Position numbers and translations under genes: made by a program
Shown: positions 1 to 5,360 of the stretch, one piece after another
Position numbering within the stretch: the first letter of the stretch is position 1
Layout of the letters: each line of letters opens with the position of its first letter
Source: Actinomycetota bacterium
Lineage (GTDB): Bacteria > Actinomycetota > Actinomycetes > Actinomycetales > Microbacteriaceae
NCBI GenBank assembly: GCA_016870695.1
Contig: VGAV01000177.1
Coordinates: 1 to 5,687 of the forward strand
Reading direction: 5' to 3'
DNA length: 5,687 nt
Notes under the pieces: generated by a model
Seen by the model: only the letters and a program-made list of their open reading frames with translations
Told to the model about the DNA's origin: nothing
Databases searched by the model: none

Positions 1-896
1 TCGCGCCGAGTGCCGGAGCCGCCTGGGGGAGCGCCGCGGTCGCCCTCGCCACGGTGGGTGCGCTCACCGCGCTGTGGTTCCTCATCGTGCGGGTCCTCCT
101 CACCACGACCCCGCGCCCCGTCGCCGTGCGCGAGCAGGGCGGTCTCGGCTGGTTCGCCCTGCTGCCGGGCACGCCGGCCGGGGCCGTCGCCGCGCGCAGC
201 CTCTCCTACTGGCTCCGCGACCGCCGCTACCTCGTCAACATCGTGGTCGTCCCCGTCGCCGCGGTCCTGACGACGGTGCCGCTGCTTCTGGCCGGTGTTC
301 CGCTGGAGGTCGCCGCCCTCGTCCCCGTGCCGATCATGGCGCTCTTCTTCGGCTGGCTCCCGCACAACGACCTCGCCTATGACTCGACGGCCGTGTGGAT
401 GCACATCGCCAGCGGCATGCGGGGCGTCTCGGACCGCGTCGGCCGTCTCGTGCCCGTCCTGCTCATCGGCGTGCCGATCCTCGCGGTCGCGCTGCCGATC
501 GCCATCGCCGCGCACGGGCGCTGGTCGCTGCTGCCCGCGCTCGTCGGCGTCTGCGCGGCCCTGTTCCTGGCCGGGCTGGGACTGTCCAGCGTGTCCTCCG
601 TCCTCGCTCCCTACGCCGTCTCCCGGCCGGGCGACAGCCCGTTCCAGCAGCCGCAGCGCACCGGCTCCGGCGGGGTCGTGGCGCCGGGCGGCGTCATGGT
701 GGGAGCCGTCCTCGCGGCGGCACCCGCGATGTGGTTCGCCTGGCAGGCCCTGACGACGGGAGCAGACGACAGCGCGGCCGCCCTCTGGGCGGGCATCGGC
801 GCAGGCGTGGTCGTCCTCGTGCTCGGAGTCGTCATCGGCGCGGCCCTGTTCGAGCGCCGCGGGACCGCGTTGATGGAGTTCGCGGAGGCGGCCTGA
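1..896 (+). CDS. Multi-pass membrane protein, probable ABC-2 type transporter permease (5' end outside window)
   Basis: The reading frame is open from the first full codon (base 3) to the TGA at 894-896, giving 297 residues. The true start is upstream. A GTG at base 54 would cut into the first hydrophobic segment, so it is not a credible start. Numbered from base 3, about seven hydrophobic segments are visible, near residues 9-30, 78-98, 101-118, 149-170, 176-197, 226-248 and 260-283. A polar stretch at about 31-77 contains WLRDRRY (residues 70-76), and a second loop contains NDLAYDSTAVW (122-132). An aromatic/basic motif before a membrane segment, and this alternation of loops and hydrophobic segments, recall ABC-2 exporter permeases of Actinobacteria. 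If so, it would act in the cytoplasmic membrane with an ATPase encoded upstream, outside the window. Substrate unknown. Certain: an integral membrane protein. Inferred: the ABC-2 assignment. A plain conserved membrane protein is the alternative. Confidence 0.7.
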   Translation, partial: APSAGAAWGSAAVALATVGALTALWFLIVRVLLTTTPRPVAVREQGGLGWFALLPGTPAGAVAARSLSYWLRDRRYLVNIVVVPVAAVLTTVPLLLAGVPLEVAALVPVPIMALFFGWLPHNDLAYDSTAVWMHIASGMRGVSDRVGRLVPVLLIGVPILAVALPIAIAAHGRWSLLPALVGVCAALFLAGLGLSSVSSVLAPYAVSRPGDSPFQQPQRTGSGGVVAPGGVMVGAVLAAAPAMWFAWQALTTGADDSAAALWAGIGAGVVVLVLGVVIGAALFERRGTALMEFAEAA

Positions 897-921
897 CCGT
901 CCGCTCGGCGCCGGGCGCGGC

Positions 922-927
922 TACACT
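922..927 (+). promoter_or_regulatory. -10 box of a leaderless-type promoter for the DUF3039 gene
   Basis: TACACT fits the actinobacterial -10 pattern TAnnnT and ends 8 nt before the ATG at 936. Transcription would therefore begin at or within a base or two of the start codon. No Shine-Dalgarno sequence lies in the 39-bp gap after the upstream gene, which supports a leaderless mRNA. No convincing -35 element is seen at 16-19 bp spacing. The box continues as TACACTGGC, sharing its CTGGC with the pncB and murI boxes. Confidence 0.6.
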
Positions 928-935
928 GGCTGACC

Positions 936-1202
936 ATGAGCACGCCTCTCGACAGTCCGGACAGCGGGGGTCTCGCGACCCTGGATCGTGAGCTCGAGGA
1001 GCTCATCCGCGAAGAGAACATCGAGCCCGGCGACCACGAGCGCTTCTCGCACTACGTCAAGAAGGACAAGATCCTCGAGTCCGCTCTCACCGGCAAGCCG
1101 GTCCGCGCCCTGTGCGGCAAGAAGTGGACCCCGGGCCGCGACCCGGAGAAGTTCCCGGTGTGCCCCCAGTGCAAAGAGATCTACGAGTCGCTGAACAAGT
1201 GA
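936..1202 (+). CDS. DUF3039 family protein, small putative zinc-binding protein
   Basis: An 88-residue protein recognised as the actinobacterial DUF3039 family, which to my knowledge has no established biochemical role. The N-terminal third is acidic and probably helical (residues about 13-30). It is followed by two histidines (H34, H39) and a basic stretch. The C-terminal half has C60-G-K-K-W and then C76-P-Q-C79. A single Cys followed by CxxC, with histidines nearby, resembles a treble-clef or zinc-ribbon type metal site; metal binding is inferred. No signal peptide or membrane segment is seen, so it should be cytosolic. The ATG at 936 is chosen because it lies 8 nt behind TACACT and no upstream in-frame start has better support. 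The gene converges on pncB, 34 bp away. I recall this pairing from related genomes, but a shared function is unproven. Confidence 0.88.
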   Translation: MSTPLDSPDSGGLATLDRELEELIREENIEPGDHERFSHYVKKDKILESALTGKPVRALCGKKWTPGRDPEKFPVCPQCKEIYESLNK

Positions 1203-1210
1203 CCCGGCGG

Positions 1211-1236
1211 GCGGTGGGGCGGCGACGCCCCGCCGC
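1211..1236 (+). terminator. Hairpin between the convergent DUF3039 and pncB genes, putative terminator
   Basis: Arms 1211-1220 (GCGGTGGGGC) and 1227-1236 (GCCCCGCCGC) form a 10-bp stem with a 6-nt loop (GGCGAC). Nine pairs are Watson-Crick and one is U-G in the plus-strand transcript. In the minus-strand transcript that pair becomes a C-A mismatch, so the hairpin is stronger for transcripts leaving DUF3039. The right arm directly abuts the pncB stop codon. There is no U-tract on either side, so it is not a classical intrinsic terminator. U-less hairpins are commonly proposed to end transcripts in high-GC actinobacteria. Its fit into the whole convergent gap supports a shared role. Confidence 0.55.
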
Positions 1237-2559
1237 TCACACCTCTTGATACTCCGTGGGGATGGCCGGCTCCGACCGGCTCAGCGCGAGCGCCCGGACC
1301 GGGAGCTCCTCGCGGACGCGTGCGTGATGCGCCCGCGCCGCCTCGACTCCGTCGGGGCCCAGGGCCGCGGCATCCGGTTCCCCCGCCACCATCAGCGGAA
1401 CCTGCAGGGCCCGCGCGTCCGGGTGCGCGGACGGGGTGGACAGCTCCTCGAAGCCGTCGCTGACGACGATGAGCTCGCTCGTCGCGGTCCCGCCGTCGAG
1501 GGTGCGGAAGGCCGCCTTGCGTCCGCCGCGGGAGATCTTCTGGCTGGATGCCTTGGCGACGGGCACCCAGGACCCGTCCGCGTCCGCGCGGGCGACGATC
1601 TTGAACACCAGTCCCGCGGTCGGCGTACCGGAGCCGGTGACGACCGACGTGCCCGCACCGTAGCTGTCCACCGGGGAGGCGGCCAGTGCGGCGATCGCGT
1701 ACTCGTCGAGGTCGCTCGTGACCGTGATGCGCGTCCCCGTCGCTCCGAGGTCGTCCAACAGGGCGCGGACCTCCGCGGCGACCGTGGGCAGGTCGCCCGA
1801 GTCGATACGGACGCCGCCGAGACCCGTGCCGGCGACGCGGACGGCCGTGCGGACGCCCTCCTCGATGTCGTACGTGTCCACCAGGAGGGTCGTGCCCGTG
1901 CCGAGCGCCTCGATCTGCGAGCGGAACGCGTCCTCCTCGCTGTCGTGGAGGAGCGTCCAGGCGTGCGCGGCGGTGCCCATCGTGGGGACGCCCCAGCGGC
2001 GACCCGCCTCCAGGTTGCTCGTGGCCGAGAAGCCGGCGATGTAGGCGGCGCGCGCGGCGGCGACGGCGGACTCCTCCCCGGCGCGCCGCGAGCCCATCTC
2101 GGCCAGCGGGCGGTCTCCGGCGGCGACGCTCATGCGCGCCGCGGCCGTGGCGACGGCCGAGTCGTAGTTGAGGATGCTCAGGGCGAGCGTCTCCAGCACG
2201 ACGGCCTCGGCGAAGGTGCCCTCGATCGTCAGCAGAGGTGATCCCGGGAAGTAGGCCTCGCCCTCGCGATAGCCGGTGATGGACCCCGTGAAGCGATAGT
2301 CCGCGAGGAACGTCAGGGTGGCGGCATCCACGATCCGGTTGTCGCGCAGGAACCGGAGCTCCTCGTCGCCGAAGCGGAAGTCGCGGATCGCGTCGAGAAG
2401 GCGGCCGGTGCCCGCGACGACGCCGAACCGGCGCCCTCCGGACAGGCGGCGGCCGAACACCTCGAACACGCAGCGGCGGTCGGCGGTGCCGTCGCGCAGG
2501 GCGGCGTCGAGCATCGTGAGCTCGTAGCGGTCGGTGTGCAGGGCCGTGCTCCGGGTCAT
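1237..2559 (-). CDS. pncB: Nicotinate phosphoribosyltransferase
   Basis: A 440-residue cytosolic enzyme of the Preiss-Handler NAD salvage route. It joins nicotinate to PRPP to make nicotinate mononucleotide, coupled to ATP hydrolysis. Family features in order: TDRYELTM at 9-16, the usual N-terminal signature; GSRR at 156-159; SNLEAG at 181-186; GTAAHAW at 195-201, whose His199 should be the histidine phosphorylated by ATP; LLVDTYD at 225-231; RIDSGD at 251-256; SDLDEY at 282-287; YGAGTSV at 300-306, the phosphate-binding turn of the barrel; and GGRKAAFR at 345-352. The length is normal for the actinobacterial form and no key motif is missing. The ATG at 2557-2559 lies 6 nt from a TAGGCT box on the minus strand and starts just before the conserved motif. 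The gene is divergent from murI and convergent with DUF3039, so it is probably transcribed alone. The family assignment is firm. Confidence 0.97.
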   Translation of the reverse strand: MTRSTALHTDRYELTMLDAALRDGTADRRCVFEVFGRRLSGGRRFGVVAGTGRLLDAIRDFRFGDEELRFLRDNRIVDAATLTFLADYRFTGSITGYREGEAYFPGSPLLTIEGTFAEAVVLETLALSILNYDSAVATAAARMSVAAGDRPLAEMGSRRAGEESAVAAARAAYIAGFSATSNLEAGRRWGVPTMGTAAHAWTLLHDSEEDAFRSQIEALGTGTTLLVDTYDIEEGVRTAVRVAGTGLGGVRIDSGDLPTVAAEVRALLDDLGATGTRITVTSDLDEYAIAALAASPVDSYGAGTSVVTGSGTPTAGLVFKIVARADADGSWVPVAKASSQKISRGGRKAAFRTLDGGTATSELIVVSDGFEELSTPSAHPDARALQVPLMVAGEPDAAALGPDGVEAARAHHARVREELPVRALALSRSEPAIPTEYQEV

Positions 2560-2565
2560 GGCGCC

Positions 2566-2571
2566 AGCCTA
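2566..2571 (-). promoter_or_regulatory. -10 box of a leaderless-type promoter for pncB
   Basis: Read on the minus strand, TAGGCT is followed by GGCGCC and then the pncB ATG. This 6-nt gap places the start point at or next to the start codon. No Shine-Dalgarno sequence is present. The hexamer about 17 bp upstream (TCGGCC on the minus strand) matches the -35 consensus only weakly. Confidence 0.55.
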
Positions 2572-2666
2572 TTCCGGGCACCTCCGCGGGCCGAGACGGG
2601 TGTCGGGTGGTTGACACTGGTGCCGGTGACGGCTGCCGGGTGCCGGGCGGGCCGTGCCCCGCCGGG

Positions 2667-2672
2667 TAGGCT
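2667..2672 (+). promoter_or_regulatory. -10 box of a leaderless-type promoter for murI and its operon
   Basis: TAGGCT ends 8 nt before the ATG at 2681, the spacing expected when transcription begins at the start codon. There is no purine-rich ribosome-binding site upstream. No good -35 hexamer is seen at the usual distance. The nearest TTGACA, at 2611-2616, is about 50 bp too far upstream. The box also fixes the murI start: an in-frame GTG at 2654 would lie upstream of the -10 box and outside the predicted transcript. Confidence 0.55.
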
Positions 2673-2680
2673 GGCTCCCT

Positions 2681-3499
2681 ATGGACGATGCGCCGATCGG
2701 GATCTTCGACTCGGGGGTCGGCGGTCTCACCGTCGCCCGCGCCGTCTCCCAACAGCTCCCGCGCGAGTCGATCCTCTACATCGGCGACACCGCCCGCTCG
2801 CCCTACGGGCCGAAGCCGATCGCCGACGTCCGCAAGTACGCGCTCGAGGTGCTGGACACCCTCGTCGAGCAGGGCGTCAAGATGCTCGTCATCGCCTGCA
2901 ACACCGCCTCGGCCGCCATGCTCCGCGACGCCCGCGAGCGGTACGACGTGCCCGTCGTCGAGGTCATCGGCCCGGCCGTGCGCACCGCCATGTCGACCAC
3001 CCGCAACGGCCGCATCGGCGTCATCGGCACCGTGGGGACGATCGGATCCCGCGCCTACCAGGACATGCTCGAGGTGAACGAGCGCCTGACCGTGTTCGCC
3101 GAAGCCTGCCCGCGGTTCGTCGAGTTCGTCGAGGCGGGCGTCACCGACTCGCCCGAGGTGCTCGCCGTCGCGGAGCAGTACCTCGCGCCGCTCCGGCACG
3201 CCGGCGTCGACACCCTCGTGCTCGGATGCACCCACTACCCGTTCCTCGAGGGCGCGATCAGCTACGTGATGGGCCCCGACGTCAGCCTCGTCTCGAGCGA
3301 CAGCGAGACCGCGAAGGACGTCTACCGTCAGCTGGTCTCCCGCGACCTCCTGGCGGGACCGGATGCCATCGCCTCCCACCGCTACGAGGCCACCGGCGCC
3401 TCCGCCGACGAGTTCCTGCGCCTCGCGCACCGCCTGATGGGCCGTGAGGTCCGCGAAGTCCAGCTGGTGCAGACCGGCGCCATCGACCTGCCGCGCTGA
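2681..3499 (+). CDS. murI: Glutamate racemase
   Basis: A 272-residue cytosolic enzyme that interconverts L- and D-glutamate without a cofactor, supplying D-glutamate for the peptidoglycan stem peptide. The two-base mechanism residues are visible: Cys73 in ACNTASA (72-78) and Cys183 in GCTHYPFL (182-189), with His185 beside it. Asp10 and Ser11 in [11 protein letters not shown] (8-18) and the [11 protein letters not shown] segment (33-43) complete the usual active site of the Asp/Glu racemase family, with two similar alpha/beta domains. The length is normal. The start at ATG 2681 is preferred over GTG 2654 because the -10 box lies between them and the conserved sequence begins within six residues of the ATG. 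It probably leads an operon: rph begins 29 bp after its stop. No regulatory N-terminal extension is seen. Confidence 0.97.
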   Translation: MDDAPIGIFDSGVGGLTVARAVSQQLPRESILYIGDTARSPYGPKPIADVRKYALEVLDTLVEQGVKMLVIACNTASAAMLRDARERYDVPVVEVIGPAVRTAMSTTRNGRIGVIGTVGTIGSRAYQDMLEVNERLTVFAEACPRFVEFVEAGVTDSPEVLAVAEQYLAPLRHAGVDTLVLGCTHYPFLEGAISYVMGPDVSLVSSDSETAKDVYRQLVSRDLLAGPDAIASHRYEATGASADEFLRLAHRLMGREVREVQLVQTGAIDLPR

Positions 3500-3518
3500 C
3501 CGCGGCATCCATTCATCC

Positions 3519-3524
3519 GAGGAG
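3519..3524 (+). promoter_or_regulatory. Ribosome-binding site of rph
   Basis: GAGGAG precedes the ATG at 3529 with a 4-nt spacer (AAGC). It is the clearest Shine-Dalgarno sequence in the window. It contrasts with the leaderless-type starts of DUF3039, pncB and murI, as expected for an internal operon gene. It fixes the rph start. Confidence 0.75.
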
Positions 3525-3528
3525 AAGC

Positions 3529-4257
3529 ATGGACACCCGCAAGGACGGCCGCGCCGTCGACGACCTGCGTCCCGTCACGATCGAGCGCGGCTGGTCCGCA
3601 CACGCCGAGGGCTCGGCGCTCATCACATTCGGCGGCACCAAGGTGCTGTGCACCGCGTCGTTCACGAACGGTGTGCCGCGCTGGCTCACCGGCAAGGGCA
3701 AGGGCTGGGTCACCGCCGAATACGCGATGCTGCCGCGCGCGACGAACAGCCGCAACGACCGCGAGAGCATCAAGGGCAAGGTCGGCGGCCGGACGCACGA
3801 GATCTCGCGCCTGATCGGCCGCGCCCTCCGTGCCGTCGTCGACACCAAGGCGCTCGGCGAGAACACGATCGTCATCGACTGCGACGTCCTGCAGGCCGAC
3901 GGCGGCACGCGGACCGCGGCGATCACCGGCGCATACGTGGCCCTGGCGGATGCCATCGCCTGGGGCCGCGAGAAGAAGTTCATCGCCCAGCGGTCCGAGG
4001 TGCTCGTGGACTCGGTGTCCGCCGTCTCGGTCGGCATCGTCGACGGCACGCCGCTGCTGGACCTCGCCTACGTCGAGGACGTCCGCGCCGAGACCGACAT
4101 GAACGTCGTCGTCACGGGACGCGGGCTGTTCGTCGAGGTGCAGGGCACCGCGGAGGGCGCGCCGTTCGACAAGCGCGAGCTCGACCAGCTCCTGGAGCTG
4201 GGTGTGAACGGCTGCGCACAGCTGCGCGACCTGCAGACCGCGGCGCTCGAGGGCTGA
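3529..4257 (+). CDS. rph: Ribonuclease PH
   Basis: A 242-residue phosphate-dependent 3'-to-5' exoribonuclease. It trims nucleotides after the CCA end of tRNA precursors and releases nucleoside diphosphates; family members form hexameric rings. Visible signatures: [14 protein letters not shown] (59-72); Arg88 in [13 protein letters not shown] (86-98); [20 protein letters not shown] (117-136), whose Gly126-Thr127-Arg128 and Arg88 correspond to the phosphate-binding site; and the acidic pair Asp178 and Asp184 in LLDLAYVED, expected for metal-dependent catalysis. The C terminus (residues 200-242) has the usual [14 protein letters not shown] block. The protein is full length, with no truncation or frameshift. 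It is the second gene of the murI-rph-rdgB cluster. Its last codons supply the rdgB ribosome-binding site, and only 1 bp separates its stop from the next ATG, so translation of the two is probably coupled. Confidence 0.97.
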   Translation: MDTRKDGRAVDDLRPVTIERGWSAHAEGSALITFGGTKVLCTASFTNGVPRWLTGKGKGWVTAEYAMLPRATNSRNDRESIKGKVGGRTHEISRLIGRALRAVVDTKALGENTIVIDCDVLQADGGTRTAAITGAYVALADAIAWGREKKFIAQRSEVLVDSVSAVSVGIVDGTPLLDLAYVEDVRAETDMNVVVTGRGLFVEVQGTAEGAPFDKRELDQLLELGVNGCAQLRDLQTAALEG

Positions 4258-4258
4258 C

Positions 4259-4855
4259 ATGGCCCGCATCGTCCTGGCCACGCACAATTCGCACAAGGTC
4301 GAGGAGTTCCAGGCGATCGTCGCCGAGGTGCGGCCCGACCTGGAGGTCGTCGGCTACGACGGTCCCGAGCCCGTCGAGGACGGCGTGACGTTCGCGGCGA
4401 ACGCGCTGATCAAGGCGCGCGCGGCGGCGGCGCACACGGGACTGCCGGCCCTCGCGGACGACTCCGGCGTGGCCGTCGACGTGCTCGGCGGGTCGCCCGG
4501 CGTGTTCTCGGCCTACTGGGCGGGACATCGGAAGGATGCCACGGCCAATCTCGAGCTGCTCCTGGACCAGCTGTCCGACGTGGCCGATCCGCACCGCACC
4601 GCGCAGTTCGTCTCTGTGATCGCGCTCGTACGGCCGGACGGGAGCGAGGACACCGTCGAGGGCCGCTGGCCCGGGCGCCTCGCCACCGCCCCCGCCGGTC
4701 CGGGCGGCTTCGGCTACGACCCGATCTTCGTCCCCGACGGCCAGCCGCAGGACGCGGAGCGGACCGTCGGCGAATGGTCCGCCGCCGAGAAGAACGCCGC
4801 CTCGCATCGCGCGCGGGCCTTCCGCGCGCTGGTTCCGCTGCTCGCGCAGCTCTGA
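4259..4855 (+). CDS. rdgB: dITP/XTP pyrophosphatase (non-canonical purine NTP pyrophosphatase, RdgB/HAM1 family)
   Basis: A 198-residue house-cleaning enzyme that hydrolyses ITP, dITP and XTP to the monophosphate and pyrophosphate, keeping deaminated purines out of nucleic acids. Motifs: ATHNSHK (7-13) at the N terminus, for triphosphate binding; Glu40 in EDG (40-42); NALIKA (48-53); ADDSG (66-70), with Asp67 and Asp68 for metal and catalysis; GGFGYDPIF (149-157), for base recognition; and SHRARA (182-187) near the C terminus. Two positions depart from the common pattern. The usual SAR(Y/W) reads SAYW (84-87, Tyr86), and the frequent acidic residue in TFxEN is Ala47. The ATG directly follows rph; GAGGG at 4249-4253 with a 5-nt spacer is its ribosome-binding site. 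The rph-rdgB pair is common in bacteria. The family is certain; whether the substitutions matter is not known. Confidence 0.95.
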   Translation: MARIVLATHNSHKVEEFQAIVAEVRPDLEVVGYDGPEPVEDGVTFAANALIKARAAAAHTGLPALADDSGVAVDVLGGSPGVFSAYWAGHRKDATANLELLLDQLSDVADPHRTAQFVSVIALVRPDGSEDTVEGRWPGRLATAPAGPGGFGYDPIFVPDGQPQDAERTVGEWSAAEKNAASHRARAFRALVPLLAQL

Positions 4856-4868
4856 CGCGGCGGGCTCG

Positions 4869-4880
4869 GGCCGATCGGCC
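4869..4880. repeat. 12-bp perfect palindrome just after rdgB
   Basis: GGCCGATCGGCC is self-complementary and lies 13 bp past the rdgB stop codon. It could help end the murI-rph-rdgB transcript or bind a dimeric protein. As an RNA hairpin it is poor: folding needs unpaired central bases, leaving about a 4-bp stem, and no U-tract follows. GC-rich palindromes of this size also arise by chance here, so the call is tentative. Confidence 0.25.
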
Positions 4881-4906
4881 GGTGGGTCGCGTCGTCGAAT
4901 TTGTCG

Positions 4907-5234
4907 GGCGGCTGGGCGCGTGCGTCGTCGTGTGGCGCCTGAGCCGCCCACGGCCCCGCTCGCCCTGCATTCTCGCGTCGGGTCGGCGGGCCGCCCGCGG
5001 CTCGGCGCTGGCGGTCGCACAGTCCGTAGGCGGCTGGGGTGGGTGCGCGCTCGTGTGGCGCCTGAGCCGCCCACGGCCCCGCCCGCCCTGCATCCTCGCG
5101 TCGGGCCGGCGGGCCGCCCGCCGTCCGGCGCTCGCGGTCGCACAGTCCGCAGGCGGCTGGGGTGGGTGTGCGCTCGTGTGGCGCCTGAGCCGCGGGCGGC
5201 CCCGCCCGCCCTGCATCCTCGCGTCGGGCCGGCG
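4907..5234. repeat. 123-bp direct tandem repeat, about 2.5 to 3 copies, non-coding in appearance
   Basis: The phrase GTGTGGCGCCTGAGCCGC starts at 4930, 5053 and 5176, an exact 123-bp period. Copies 1 (4930-5052) and 2 (5053-5175) differ at 9 of 123 positions by hand alignment. Copy 3 matches for 59 bp (5176-5234) with three differences clustered at unit positions 19-21, then diverges. The end of a preceding unit is visible from 4907 with a 1-bp indel, and weaker similarity reaches back towards the rdgB stop. Because 123 divides by three, several frames stay open on both strands. In the plus frame through the units, however, G+C is about 31, 32 and 35 of 41 at codon positions 1, 2 and 3. The first 20 codons of rph, by contrast, have 9 of 20 at position 2 and 19 of 20 at position 3. 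The repeat is therefore probably not coding. Copy 2 also has a 7-bp hairpin, CGGCGGG-CCG-CCCGCCG. Function and origin are unknown. Confidence 0.85.
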
Positions 5235-5360
5235 CCGGCTGACTCCTCACCATTCAGGTGAGCCCCCTGGTGGTTCAGCGGGTGAAAACCGCATGCCGCC
5301 CCCGCGTCTTTCCGCGGTCTGAGCCCTCAGCGGTCATAGGTGCCGCGAGAGCGTCGAGGC
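5235..5360 (+). promoter_or_regulatory. Leader region of the repeat-protein gene with short hairpins and spaced GGTGR motifs
   Basis: This 126-bp stretch separates the tandem repeat from the secreted-protein gene and is visibly less GC-extreme. It holds four short inverted repeats: CTCACC-ATTCA-GGTGAG (5246-5262), GCGG-GTGAAAA-CCGC (5278-5292), CCGCG-TCTTTC-CGCGG (5302-5317) and CTGA-GCCC-TCAG (5319-5330). Three heptamers CAGGTGA (5255), CTGGTGG (5267) and CGGGTGA (5279) are spaced exactly 12 bp apart. GAGAG at 5347-5351 is a possible ribosome-binding site, 9 nt before the ATG at 5361. The sequence around 5335-5341 (CATAGGT) is only a weak -10 candidate. I do not recognise a known riboswitch here. 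A control region is inferred from position and structure only. Confidence 0.35.

Noticed and set aside
2611..2616. Perfect -35 hexamer TTGACA in the pncB-murI gap
   Set aside because: No TAnnnT box lies 16-19 bp downstream, and the murI -10 box is about 50 bp away. It is probably chance.
2654..2680. GTG at 2654 as the murI start
   Set aside because: It lies upstream of the TAGGCT box, adds nine residues unlike the family N terminus and has no ribosome-binding site. ATG 2681 fits better.
1181..3508. A 775-codon minus-strand open frame across pncB, murI and neighbours
   Set aside because: It is antisense to murI and out of frame with pncB, both of which carry intact family motifs. Its translation is low-complexity Arg/Gly/Ala-rich.
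4930..5234. CRISPR array
   Set aside because: The repeats are 123 bp, contiguous and without unique spacers, so they are simple tandem repeats.
4714..5253. Minus-strand open frames through the repeats and into rdgB
   Set aside because: They overlap rdgB antisense, are low-complexity in composition, and several frames are open at once, as expected for stop-poor GC-rich DNA.
4774..5322. Long plus-strand open frame through the 123-bp repeats (about 41-residue repeats rich in Arg, Pro, Ala and Gly)
   Set aside because: It starts inside rdgB in another frame and has no ribosome-binding site. Its G+C is flat over the three codon positions, and copy differences split evenly between silent and changing codons. 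The period being a multiple of three is enough to keep it open.
5246..5330. Known riboswitch (c-di-GMP, c-di-AMP, cobalamin, TPP)
   Set aside because: None of the conserved core sequences of these classes could be recognised, so no class was assigned.
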